Assembly: GCA_036490715.1 (NCBI GenBank)
Contig: DASXDL010000031.1
Coordinates: forward strand, 68,564-132,563
Direction: 5' to 3'
From: FEN-1191 sp036490715
Lineage (GTDB): Bacteria; Pseudomonadota; Gammaproteobacteria; Steroidobacterales; Steroidobacteraceae
Length of the DNA stretch: 64,000 nucleotides
Both the position numbers and the translations under genes were made by a program. The notes beneath the pieces were generated by a model that saw nothing but the letters and a program-made list of their open reading frames with translations, searched no databases and had not been told where the DNA came from. Below, piece after piece: positions 54,074 through 62,678 of the stretch. Every line of letters starts with the position of its first letter. Position 1 is the stretch's first letter.

Positions 54074-54767
54074 CGGCATAGCCCTCGGCGGTGGGGTGCA
54101 CGCGGTCATACGACAGGCCTGGGCGCATGGCGCCTGCCCCGTCGCTCATGGCCGTGTAGTAGTCGGCGTAGCCGGCATGCAGGCGCCGCGCCTGGGACTT
54201 CAGCCAGACATTGAGGGCAGCGATGGCTGCGACGGTGTCAAGGCCCGGCCGCCAGTAAAAATCGCTGGCTGGCAGGACCGAGGCGAAAATCACCTGCACG
54301 CGGTTGGCGGTCGCGATCTCGGCCATGCCCAGGAAATTGTCCTGCATCATCTTCTGAGTGGAAGGACCGGTGTTGCCAGCGATGTCATTGGTGCCGGCCA
54401 TGATGTGCACCACGCGCGGCTGCAGGTCGATGACATCCTGGCGAAAACGCAGCAGCATCTGCGGCGTGGTTTGGCCGCCGATGCCGCGGCACACACGGCC
54501 GCTGACAAAGAATGCCGGATCCTTCGACAGCCAGCCCAGCGTGATCGAGTCGCCAAGGAACACCGCATCGAGCGGGGTGCGGCCCGTTACGATGGCCTGA
54601 TCATCGTCGCGGTAGCGCGCCAGGTACGGCCAGTCGGTATGCAGCAGCTGTTCGGCCAGAGCCGCATCGGCGCTCGCGTCGGCGGCGCCTGTCTGCGACC
54701 GCAAGCCCGCGCTCAGGGCGCCACCCAAGCCGAGCAGCAGTGTTCGTCGCTTCATCGATGGGCTCAT
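54003..54767 (-). CDS. exported SGNH/GDSL-type lipase-esterase
   Basis: After a basic leader (KRRTLLLGLGGALSAG) the enzyme shows FLGDSITLGW (Ser), RGIGGQTT (Gly), MAGTNDIAGNTG (Asn) and DRVHPTAEGY (Asp-His), the four SGNH blocks, in the pattern of platelet-activating-factor-acetylhydrolase-like GDSL enzymes. The ATG at 54767 has GGGAGTGG just upstream and lies 15 bases after the carboxylesterase stop, so the two esterases form one operon. Substrate unknown. Confidence 0.92.
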   Translation of the reverse strand: MSPSMKRRTLLLGLGGALSAGLRSQTGAADASADAALAEQLLHTDWPYLARYRDDDQAIVTGRTPLDAVFLGDSITLGWLSKDPAFFVSGRVCRGIGGQTTPQMLLRFRQDVIDLQPRVVHIMAGTNDIAGNTGPSTQKMMQDNFLGMAEIATANRVQVIFASVLPASDFYWRPGLDTVAAIAALNVWLKSQARRLHAGYADYYTAMSDGAGAMRPGLSYDRVHPTAEGYAVMRPVAEAALAQTAHASAATACK

Positions 54768-54781
54768 CCGACCACTCCCGT

Positions 54782-56335
54782 TTAGATCCGCTCCAGCAGC
54801 GCGCACGGCGCCGCGCGCAGATCGCGCCGCAGCCGCGGTCCTTGCGCCGTGAAATCCAAATAGTTGTGTTGCTGTGCCTCGAACCGCGGCCAGCGCGGCA
54901 GCGCATCGGCGTTGGGATCACCGCTACGCGCAAACTGCACCCAATACGCCTGCAGGCTCACGCCCGGCGCTGCGCCCGCACTGCCGAGCGGCTGATCGTC
55001 CAGCACCGATGGCAATTCCGCCGCATGGCCAAATTCGCGCTCAGGATCGATGTCGCTGACCTGGTACTGCCACACGCTCTGTCCCGCGGCCGCGCGCAGT
55101 GCCGCCAGATGCACCGCCGGGCACTTAAACAGGACATCGGCAGACAGCTGCTCCGACAAGCTTCCGAGCAACGCATCGGGCGGCGGAATCGCGTCCGCGC
55201 GCGCGAAATGATACAGCAGGCGCGCGCGCTCGGCGCGCACGCCAAAGGCCTGCCGCAGGAAGGCATCCAACCGGCCATCGGGCACGGTGAGTTCGCGCAC
55301 GTTGCTGCCGACGATCAGCGCCGCCGGATTCGCTAGCCCGGCGCGTAGCAGCGCTTGCGGCTGGCGCGGAATGACCCGACCATCGATCACGCTTTGCAGC
55401 CACAAGTAGCTCTGATCCGGCAGGCCCGGTGCCTGCAGAGCCGCAGCCGCGGCCAGCAATGAGGCCGCATCGCGCGCGCGCAGCGCTCGCAAGCCGCGCG
55501 CGTCGTCACCGACGGCCTCGGCGGCAGCCAATTGCCGGCCAATCGCCTCGTTGGCCGCCAAGGTACGCGGCGGCAGCCCGAATCCGGGGGTGCCACTCTC
55601 TTCTATGGCGCGCGTGAACAGGCCGCGCGCCAGCGGCGAGACCAGCAGCAAGCCGATGTCCTCGGCCCCGGACGAGTGCCCGAACAGCGTCACGTTGCCC
55701 GGATCACCGCCAAAGGCGGCGATGTTGGCCTGCACCCAGCGCAGCGCCGCGATCTGATCCAGCAGGGCAAAATTGCCGGCCGCGCCGGCCGCACTCTCGC
55801 GTGTGAGCGCCGGATGAGACAAGAATCCAAACACGCCCAGCCGATACTGCAGCGCCACCAGCACCACGCCGCGGCGCGTGATACCGGAGTCGACCACGCC
55901 GCGCGCCGAGCCGGCGCGATTGCCGCCGCCGTGGACCCACACCATGACCGGCAGCGCGCGCCGCGGATGTAGCGAGGGCGTGCGCACGTCCAGGTACAGG
56001 CAATCCTCACTGTCGTGCGCGGCATCCGGCGCGTTCCAGCCAAAGTCCTGCTGCATGCAGGCGGCTGCCGCCGAGCTTGCTGATCGCTGCCCGGACCAGG
56101 ATAGCGGCGGACGTGGCGCGCGCCAGCGCCAGGATCCCAGCGGCGGCTGCGCGAACGGGATGCCCCGAAAGATGATCGCACCGTCGATCGCCGTGCCCTG
56201 GATGCGGCCCTGGAAGATGTGCACGCTGCTCGCCGGCGCGGCCCCGGCCGGCCAGGCCGATGAAACCAGCAGCGCCGACAGCAGCACCCACCCGCATCGG
56301 GGGCCAAGTTCCCTGGCTGTTAAGATTGCGTACAC
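54782..56335 (-). CDS. exported type-B carboxylesterase
   Basis: A signal peptide (about 1-33) is followed by a carboxylesterase type B domain: FRGIPFAQPPLGSWRWRAP, SEDCLYLDVRTPS, VMVWVHGGGNRAG, nucleophile in FGHSSGAEDIG and the later catalytic Glu/His region. The elbow reads GHSSGAE rather than the usual GESAGG, as in a few divergent members. It probably hydrolyses small carboxylic esters outside the cytosol. It is followed by an SGNH esterase gene and divergent from the DUF1348 gene. Confidence 0.9.
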   Translation of the reverse strand: MYAILTARELGPRCGWVLLSALLVSSAWPAGAAPASSVHIFQGRIQGTAIDGAIIFRGIPFAQPPLGSWRWRAPRPPLSWSGQRSASSAAAACMQQDFGWNAPDAAHDSEDCLYLDVRTPSLHPRRALPVMVWVHGGGNRAGSARGVVDSGITRRGVVLVALQYRLGVFGFLSHPALTRESAAGAAGNFALLDQIAALRWVQANIAAFGGDPGNVTLFGHSSGAEDIGLLLVSPLARGLFTRAIEESGTPGFGLPPRTLAANEAIGRQLAAAEAVGDDARGLRALRARDAASLLAAAAALQAPGLPDQSYLWLQSVIDGRVIPRQPQALLRAGLANPAALIVGSNVRELTVPDGRLDAFLRQAFGVRAERARLLYHFARADAIPPPDALLGSLSEQLSADVLFKCPAVHLAALRAAAGQSVWQYQVSDIDPEREFGHAAELPSVLDDQPLGSAGAAPGVSLQAYWVQFARSGDPNADALPRWPRFEAQQHNYLDFTAQGPRLRRDLRAAPCALLERI

Positions 56336-56371
56336 TTCAGTCCATGCCTAGCGACTGCGCAGGAGAAGTTC

Positions 56372-56839
56372 ATGGAGAGTAAACCACCGCTGCCGCCGTT
56401 CACGCCAGAAAGTGCGGCCAAGAAGGTGCGCGCGGCCGAGGATGCCTGGAACACGCGCGATCCGGAGCGCGTGGTGCTGGTGTACACCGACGATACGCGT
56501 TGGCGTAATCGCGCCGAGTTTCCGCTCGGCCGCGAACAGGTTCGAGCGTTCCTGCAGCGCAAATGGGCCCGGGAACTGGACTACCGACTGATCAAGGAGC
56601 TGTGGGCCTGCGCTGGCAATCGCATCGCGGTGCGCTTTGCCTACGAATGGCACGACGACTCGGGTCAGTGGTATCGCAGCTACGGCAACGAAAACTGGGA
56701 ATTCACCGACCAGGGCTACATGGCGCGGCGCTTTGCCAGCATCAACGATCTGCCGATTCAGGCCGCGGAGCGGAAATTTTTCTGGCCGCTCGGACGGCGG
56801 CCGGATGATCACGCTGGGCTGAGCGACCTGGGCCTGTAA
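56372..56839 (+). CDS. DUF1348 (NTF2-like) protein (155 aa)
   Basis: The sequence AAEDAWNTRDPERVVLVYTDDTRWRNRAEF, then WARELDYRLIKELWACAGNRIAVRFAYEWHDDSGQWYRSYGNENWEF, and GYMARRFASINDLPI, is the DUF1348 pattern throughout and the length is normal. The fold is a SnoaL/NTF2-type cone, of unknown activity. AGGAG lies upstream of the ATG. It is convergent with kup (3-base gap). Confidence 0.93.
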   Translation: MESKPPLPPFTPESAAKKVRAAEDAWNTRDPERVVLVYTDDTRWRNRAEFPLGREQVRAFLQRKWARELDYRLIKELWACAGNRIAVRFAYEWHDDSGQWYRSYGNENWEFTDQGYMARRFASINDLPIQAAERKFFWPLGRRPDDHAGLSDLGL

Positions 56840-56842
56840 CGC

Positions 56843-58777
56843 TCAGATCGAGATCTGCCGCCCGATTTCGACCACCCCGTCGTTTGGCAGCCGCAGAAAG
56901 TCACTGACGTGCAGCGCGTTGCGCGCCATGGCAGCGTACAGACGCTCCTCCCAGCGCCACATGCCGGTGCCATCTTCGGTCGGCACGATGGTCTCGTGTC
57001 CGAGATAGTAGGTCACATCGTCGAGCTGCAGCGCGCAGCCGAAGGCTGGCGTGCGTGGCAGCAGGCTCGGAATGTCGGGCCGTTCCATGAAGCCGTAGTG
57101 GGCGCTGGCACGCCAGAAATCCGGGCCGAGCTGACTGACCTGCAGCCGCCGCGCATCGTCGACCCACGGAATGGACTCGACGATCACCTTCAACACCAGC
57201 AGTTTCTGGTGCAGGGCGCGATTCTTTTGCACGTGCCAGCGCATCACCGGCGGGGTATCGCGCGAGGTGCGTGAGATAAACACCGCGGTACCGGGCACGC
57301 GTGGAATGTGCTGCGCGGCGACCTGCGCCAGAAACTCGGGCACCGGCAGCAGCTGCTGACTGGCGGCACGGGCGACCGCCGCGGTTCCCCGATGCCACAC
57401 CAGCATGACGCCGTAGATGAGGCCGGCCAGCAGCAGCGGCACAAATCCGCCCTCCTCGACCTTGACCAGGTTGGCGAGAAAGAATGCCGCATCCACCGTC
57501 ATCAGCACGGTCGCGAGGGCACCGCTGGCCAGCAGGCTCCAGCCCCAGACCTCGCGCATTGCCATGAACAGCAGCGCCGAGGTCATCAGCATGGTGAGGG
57601 ACACGGCGATACCGTAGGCCGCGGCCAGGTGGTCGGACTTGCCGAACGCCAGCGCCAGGCCCACGGTCACCAGCATCAGCATCCAGTTGATCGAGCCGAC
57701 GTAGATCTGGCCATAGCCGACTTCGGAGGTCTGCGTGATGCGCAGGCGCGGAAGCCAGCCCAGCTGGATTGCCTGGCGCGTCATCGAGAACGCACCGGTG
57801 ATGATCGACTGACTGGCGATGATGGTCGCCAGCGTCGCCAGGACCACCAACGGCAGCTGCCAGCTCGGCGGGCACAGTCGAAAGAAGATGTTGTCGCTGA
57901 CCGGGGCGCCGGCCAACACAATCGCCGCCTGGCCGGTGTAATTTAGCAGCAGGCTCGGAAACACCACCACCGACCATGCCAGCCGGATCGGCCGGGGCCC
58001 GAAATGCCCCATGTCCGCGTACAGCGCCTCGGCACCGGTCACACAGAGAAATACGCCGCCCAGCACCAGGAATCCGTCGTAGCCGTGCGTGAGCAGATAG
58101 TGCAACCCATGCAGCGGGTTGACCGCCGCCAGCACCGCCGGATACTGCGCAATGCCCCACACGCCCAGTGCGGCGATCGAGGCAAACCACAGCGCCATGA
58201 CCGGGCCAAAGGCGCTGCCGATGCGCGCGGTTCCGGTCGGCTGCAGCGCGAACAGCGCCACCAGGATGGCCACCGCGGCCGGCAGTATGTAGGCATGCAA
58301 TGCCGGCAGCGCGATGTCCAGACCCTCGAGTGCCGACAGCACCGAGATCGCAGGCGTGATGGCCCCATCGCCATAGATCAGCGCAGCACCGAACAGGCCG
58401 ACGGCCACGATGGCCGGCCGCCGATGCCGCTTCAGTGCCAGCAGTGACATCAGCGCCAGGATGCCGCCCTCGCCGTCGTTGTCGATACTCATCGCGATCA
58501 GCACGTACTTGATCGTGGTCACCAGGATCAGCGTCCACAGGATCAACGATAAAAGGCCGATTACGGTGCCGGGGGTGACTCCGGGACCGGACAGCGTCAG
58601 GACGGTCTTGAAGGTGTAGAGCGGGCTGGTGCCGATGTCGCCAAAGACGATACCCAGCGCAGTCAGTCCGAGCAGCGCCCCGCCCGACCGCGGGCCCCGG
58701 GGTCGCGGCGCCGCTGGCGGCGGAGCCGGGCTGACGCCAGCATCGCAGGCAGCCGGCTCGGTGGGTGTCATGGGCAC
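56843..58777 (-). CDS. kup: Kup-type potassium uptake transporter
   Basis: The 644-aa protein has the Kup/HAK/KT hallmark start GLTALGIVFGDIGTSPLYTFKTVLTLSGPG and twelve helices to about residue 460, followed by a cytosolic domain ending NDGVVEIGRQISI. VTGAEALYADMGHFG and SQSIITGAFSMTRQAIQLG are family blocks. It imports K+ with H+. It starts only 7 bases after the AEC gene stop, so the two may be co-transcribed. Confidence 0.95.
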   Translation of the reverse strand: MPMTPTEPAACDAGVSPAPPPAAPRPRGPRSGGALLGLTALGIVFGDIGTSPLYTFKTVLTLSGPGVTPGTVIGLLSLILWTLILVTTIKYVLIAMSIDNDGEGGILALMSLLALKRHRRPAIVAVGLFGAALIYGDGAITPAISVLSALEGLDIALPALHAYILPAAVAILVALFALQPTGTARIGSAFGPVMALWFASIAALGVWGIAQYPAVLAAVNPLHGLHYLLTHGYDGFLVLGGVFLCVTGAEALYADMGHFGPRPIRLAWSVVVFPSLLLNYTGQAAIVLAGAPVSDNIFFRLCPPSWQLPLVVLATLATIIASQSIITGAFSMTRQAIQLGWLPRLRITQTSEVGYGQIYVGSINWMLMLVTVGLALAFGKSDHLAAAYGIAVSLTMLMTSALLFMAMREVWGWSLLASGALATVLMTVDAAFFLANLVKVEEGGFVPLLLAGLIYGVMLVWHRGTAAVARAASQQLLPVPEFLAQVAAQHIPRVPGTAVFISRTSRDTPPVMRWHVQKNRALHQKLLVLKVIVESIPWVDDARRLQVSQLGPDFWRASAHYGFMERPDIPSLLPRTPAFGCALQLDDVTYYLGHETIVPTEDGTGMWRWEERLYAAMARNALHVSDFLRLPNDGVVEIGRQISI

Positions 58778-58783
58778 GCCGCT

Positions 58784-59728
58784 TCAGCCCGCGGCGTGCA
58801 ACGCCGCCAACAGCAACGGCGTGGTAATCACGGCGAATACGTTCGACTGCACAATGCTGCTGGCGATGGTATCGGGAATTGATTCGAACTGCAGTGACAT
58901 CAGGTAGACGTTGACGCCGACCGACATCGAGGCCACCAGCACCAGGGCACGCAGTTCCAGCAACGGCAATCCCAGCGCGATCGCCAGCAGCCAGACGATG
59001 GCCGGCTGCAACAGCAGCTTGAGCGCGCAGATCGCCAGACCCGGCAACCATTGCTGCTGCAGCCGGAATGCCGCCAGGCCCATGCCCAACATCAGCAGCG
59101 CCGCCGGCACCGAGATTTCACCAATCGCTTCGAGGCCGGCGTCGAGGCGTGCGGGCAGCGTGAAACCCAGGCGGCCGAACAAGGTGCCGCCGATGATCGC
59201 CACGATCAGCGGATTTCTCAGCACCCGACCGGCGGTGGCGGCAAAGCCCTGGGCGCTGAACGATCCGTGTCGCGACCATTCCACCGACACGCTGACCAGG
59301 GTCCACAACGTCAGCGCGTTGAAGATCAGCAGCAGCGCCACCACCGGAACGGCAGCGGCACCCAGCGCCAGACGGGTGATCGCCAGGCCCGTCAGCACGA
59401 TGTTGGAAAAGATGCCGCCGAGCGCGAACACCGACCGGTCGGCGCCGTTGAGGCCGAAGACCCAGCCGCCGAGCGCGCGACCGAGCAGAAACACAATCAG
59501 GCAGCTGCCGAAGTAGGCCAGCAGTACCCGCCCTGCCAGCGGCGGCAACGATGCCCGGTGGCTCATCAGGCTGAACAGCATCGCCGGCAGTGCCACCGCG
59601 AACACGAACGTTGATAGGTACTGCGTCCAAGCTGATCGCCACCACGGCAATCGGGCCGCCAGATAGCCGGCGGCCACCAGGCCATACAGCGGCGATGAGA
59701 TCAGAAAGAACTGCCAGACCATGTGCAT
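58784..59728 (-). CDS. AEC family transporter (314 aa)
   Basis: Ten hydrophobic helices in two halves and the segments VFALGGIFSNIVLTGLAI and LVASMSVGVNVYLMSLQFESIPD place it in the auxin efflux carrier family. The latter region replaces the PMMVS motif seen in the other AEC gene of this window, so substrate probably differs. It is followed at 6 bases by kup on the same strand. Confidence 0.9.
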   Translation of the reverse strand: MHMVWQFFLISSPLYGLVAAGYLAARLPWWRSAWTQYLSTFVFAVALPAMLFSLMSHRASLPPLAGRVLLAYFGSCLIVFLLGRALGGWVFGLNGADRSVFALGGIFSNIVLTGLAITRLALGAAAVPVVALLLIFNALTLWTLVSVSVEWSRHGSFSAQGFAATAGRVLRNPLIVAIIGGTLFGRLGFTLPARLDAGLEAIGEISVPAALLMLGMGLAAFRLQQQWLPGLAICALKLLLQPAIVWLLAIALGLPLLELRALVLVASMSVGVNVYLMSLQFESIPDTIASSIVQSNVFAVITTPLLLAALHAAG

Positions 59729-59746
59729 GGGAGCGGTGTCGAGCGG

Positions 59747-61897
59747 CTAGCGCAGCGTAGCGGTCACCATCAGATAGACGGTGCGACCGGGCTCGGGCTC
59801 AAAAAACCGTGAGTTGGTCTCGTTGACGATGACCGAGCCCACGTAGCGGCGATTGAGCAGATTGTCCAGCCGCAGGCTCTCGCTGAGATCCCAGACGGAG
59901 CGCTGCTGGGAAAGGCCGGCGCGCAGATCGAACAGCCAGTAGCCGCCGGCGCCCTGGCTGTTGCGATCGTCGGCGTAGATCTGGGCCCGGCCGATGCTCT
60001 CGAGCGTGATCCAGACATCCGCGGGGGTACCGCGCCAGGTTGCCGCGCCGTACACGGCGCCGGCCGGCACCGCCGGCAGACGGTGACCGGCGCTGATTTC
60101 GATCGGCACGCACGGAACCACCAGGCAGGTCATATAGGACTCAAGTGTCACCGCCTGCAGGTAGGTGTACGACAGTTGGCTGCTGAAGCCGTGGGCCCAC
60201 TGGCTGGCAATCTCCGCCTCGGCGCCGCGTCGCTGGGTGGCCGGAATGTTCTGATAGACCGAGCGCCCGGCGGCATTGGCCTGTACCGCCAGCTCATCCT
60301 CGGTGCGGATGAAAAATGCCGCCAGCGATGCGCGGGTATGCGCGGCCGCTTCCTTCAGGCCGATTTCATAATTATCGCTGCGAGCCGCCTTGAGCGCGAA
60401 GTTCAGCCCCGGCAGGCTGCCGTCGGTGGAGCGATAGGCAAGCTCATCGAGCGTCGGGGTCTCAAAGCCGCGGCCGTACGAAGCATAGAGGTTCAGGCCG
60501 CGCCCGGCCCGAAACGTGACCCCGGCCACCGGACTGACGGTGCCATAGTCGACGCCGCTCTGGCCGGGGACATCGTCGGCGGCCCGATGATCCACCGAGG
60601 CGTAGTCGACCAGACTGTGGCGCAGCCCGACCAGCAGCCGCCAGCGCGCGGCCGGATCCCACTGCAGCTGCAGGTACTGATCCAGGTCGTAGACCGTGTC
60701 GGTCTCGTCCCGGCGCAGCGCGCCTTGAACACCGAGCTCATCGCCGATGAAGTTCAGATAGCCGCGCCGCCCTTCATTCAGGTCGTCATAACTGACACCG
60801 GCGGTCAGCTGCAACGGTGTCTCACCCAGGCTGCGATGGTCGGTCAGGTGCGCATCCGCGCCCCAGTAGTGATTCTGCAGGGCGATGACGCCGCCCGGAT
60901 GGGTCGCGGCGCTCTCGGTGGCCATCGGGATGGCCTGGAACTGGCGCGTGTCGCGCCCGCCGCCGTACAACAGCACGCTCAGATCGTCGTGGGCGTCGAG
61001 CTTGCGCTCATAGTGGCCGCCCAGCTGTTGCTGCTGCACCGTCTTGCGGGTGTTGTAGCTCAGTGCACCGCTGCCAGCCTGTTCGCGGTTGCTGGCCAGC
61101 TGAGTGGCGGTCAGGCCCAGCGGGTCCTGCGACAGCGGCTGATCGACCGCGTTGAGGATCAGTGTGAACCGCGATTGCGCATCCGGGTGCCAGACGGCCT
61201 TGGCATTGAACAGGTCGCGTTGGGTGCGACTGTGCTGGCGATAGCCGTCGGTGGTGAAATGCGAGGCATCGACCACCAGGTTGACCCCGTGGTCCTGTCC
61301 CAGCAGTTCGCGCAGCGCATAGCGCTGGGTGTCGAAGCTGCCGTACTCGGCGGTGGCATCGAGCCTCTGACCGCTCGGGGCGTCCTGGGTGAAGATCGAG
61401 ATCACTCCGCCTGAAGAGTTGCCGTAGAGCGCGGAGTACGGCCCGCGCAACACCTCGATGTGATCGGCCGACGCCAGATCAAAGTTGGAGAACTGCCCCT
61501 GACCGTCGGGCATCGTGCCCGGGACGCCGTCGGCGTACAGGCGCACGCCGCGCACGCCGAAGCTCGAGCGCGCCCCGAAACCGCGCACCGATATCTGCAG
61601 ATCCTGCGCGTAATTTTGTCGACTCTGCGCATTGACGCCGGGTACGCCCAGCAGCGGCTCGGACAGGTTGACCAGCAGCTGTCCCTGGCGGATCTGCTGC
61701 TGGTCCACCAGATCGATCGACATCGGCAGATCGTGGCTGCCGGTGGGCACGCGGGTGGCGCTGATCACGATCGGCTCGAGCATCGGGCCCGCATCGGCGC
61801 CAGGGTTGGCATCAGCGACGGCCGTGGCCTGCGCGCCGAGCAGCCACAGGCTGGCGCTGAGCGCGATAGTTATTGGAGTGCTGCTCGGTCGATGCAT
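59747..61897 (-). CDS. TonB-dependent receptor (716 aa)
   Basis: The ATG at 61897 gives a signal peptide (ITIALSASLWLLGAQATAVA) and a TonB-box-like EPIVISATR. The plug (SMSIDLVDQ-type start, LLGVPGVNAQSRQNY, ISVRGFGARSSFGVRGVRLYADGVPGTMPDGQGQ, IEVLRGPYSALYGNSSGGVISIFT) and a full barrel to the last strand YLMVTATLR follow. The plug sequence resembles siderophore/iron-type receptors, but the ligand is unknown. It is divergent from the four-helix membrane protein gene. An earlier TTG start is possible but has no ribosome site. Confidence 0.93.
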   Translation of the reverse strand: MHRPSSTPITIALSASLWLLGAQATAVADANPGADAGPMLEPIVISATRVPTGSHDLPMSIDLVDQQQIRQGQLLVNLSEPLLGVPGVNAQSRQNYAQDLQISVRGFGARSSFGVRGVRLYADGVPGTMPDGQGQFSNFDLASADHIEVLRGPYSALYGNSSGGVISIFTQDAPSGQRLDATAEYGSFDTQRYALRELLGQDHGVNLVVDASHFTTDGYRQHSRTQRDLFNAKAVWHPDAQSRFTLILNAVDQPLSQDPLGLTATQLASNREQAGSGALSYNTRKTVQQQQLGGHYERKLDAHDDLSVLLYGGGRDTRQFQAIPMATESAATHPGGVIALQNHYWGADAHLTDHRSLGETPLQLTAGVSYDDLNEGRRGYLNFIGDELGVQGALRRDETDTVYDLDQYLQLQWDPAARWRLLVGLRHSLVDYASVDHRAADDVPGQSGVDYGTVSPVAGVTFRAGRGLNLYASYGRGFETPTLDELAYRSTDGSLPGLNFALKAARSDNYEIGLKEAAAHTRASLAAFFIRTEDELAVQANAAGRSVYQNIPATQRRGAEAEIASQWAHGFSSQLSYTYLQAVTLESYMTCLVVPCVPIEISAGHRLPAVPAGAVYGAATWRGTPADVWITLESIGRAQIYADDRNSQGAGGYWLFDLRAGLSQQRSVWDLSESLRLDNLLNRRYVGSVIVNETNSRFFEPEPGRTVYLMVTATLR

Positions 61898-62159
61898 GGG
61901 GGGCCGCGTCGTTGATACCAGTCCGGCGTGCCCGCCGCAATGCGGGAGCGGCCGAAGCGGTGGCAAGACGCCGCCTATCCGCGTGCACGCAGGAGCACCG
62001 CGCTGCGCCCTCTAACTGACGCGAGTATTAAGTTGTAACTTGTTGCTTATTAACATCTATCGTTATTTTACACCGGCCGGCATAACCAGCGGTAGGATAG
62101 CCGCGCAGGTCTTGAGCCTCTCACGCGTTCCGTCAAGAACAACACCGGAGGTGGCTGTC
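61898..62159. promoter_or_regulatory. divergent promoter region of the TonB receptor
   Basis: About 260 bases separate the receptor from the divergent membrane protein gene. AT-rich sequence at 62028-62075 likely holds the promoters. AAGTT and AACTT at 62032-62036 and 62039-62043 make a small dyad. I could not match a Fur box, cobalamin or TPP riboswitch consensus. Confidence 0.3.
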
Positions 62160-62672
62160 ATGATTCTGGGTCTGTCGGTGCCAACGTTCACGCTGCTGCA
62201 TGTGCTGCTGAGCGTGGTGGGTCTGATCAGCGGCCTCATCGTCATGATCGGCATGTGGAGTGCGCATCGGCTGGAGGGCTGGACCGCACTGTTCCTGACC
62301 AGCACCGTGCTGACCAGCGTCACCGGATTTCTATTTCACTCGGCGCGCTTCGGCCCGCCGCATGTGGTGGGCTTGATCTCGCTGGTATTGCTGGTGCTGG
62401 CGATCCTAGCGCGCTATTCCTATCACCTGTCCGGCGGCTGGCGCTGGATCTACGTGGTGTGCGCGCTGCTGGCGCTGTACTTCAATGTGTTCGTGGCGGT
62501 GGTGCAGGCCTTTCAGAAGCTGCCGCTGCTGCAGCCACTGGCTCCCACCGGCAGCGAGCCGCCATTCACCATTGCCCAGGGCTTGGTGCTACTGGCCTTC
62601 GCGTTGTTCACCGTCATCGCGCTCAAGCGCTTCCATCCGGGCGGCGCGCCGGTGGCGATCGAGGCTACCTGA
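62160..62672 (+). CDS. membrane protein with four to five helices (170 aa), unknown
   Basis: The ATG at 62160 has GGAGGT 9 bases upstream. Hydrophobic segments occur at about residues 10-33, 42-60, 68-86, 92-115 and 135-153, with SGLIVMIGMWSAHRLEGW in the first loop. I do not recognise the family, though the pattern resembles small DUF-type membrane proteins beside uptake systems. It converges with the phosphate transporter gene. Confidence 0.8.
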   Translation: MILGLSVPTFTLLHVLLSVVGLISGLIVMIGMWSAHRLEGWTALFLTSTVLTSVTGFLFHSARFGPPHVVGLISLVLLVLAILARYSYHLSGGWRWIYVVCALLALYFNVFVAVVQAFQKLPLLQPLAPTGSEPPFTIAQGLVLLAFALFTVIALKRFHPGGAPVAIEAT

Positions 62673-62678
62673 GCGGGT

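Noticed and set aside
56901..59051. A 716-codon minus-strand open frame overlapping kup in another phase
   Set aside because: The kup frame carries all family motifs; the overlapping frame is Arg/Gly-rich and unstructured.
61898..62159. Cobalamin, TPP or Fur control upstream of the second TonB receptor
   Set aside because: I could not find the B12 box, TPP core or a convincing Fur dyad by eye.
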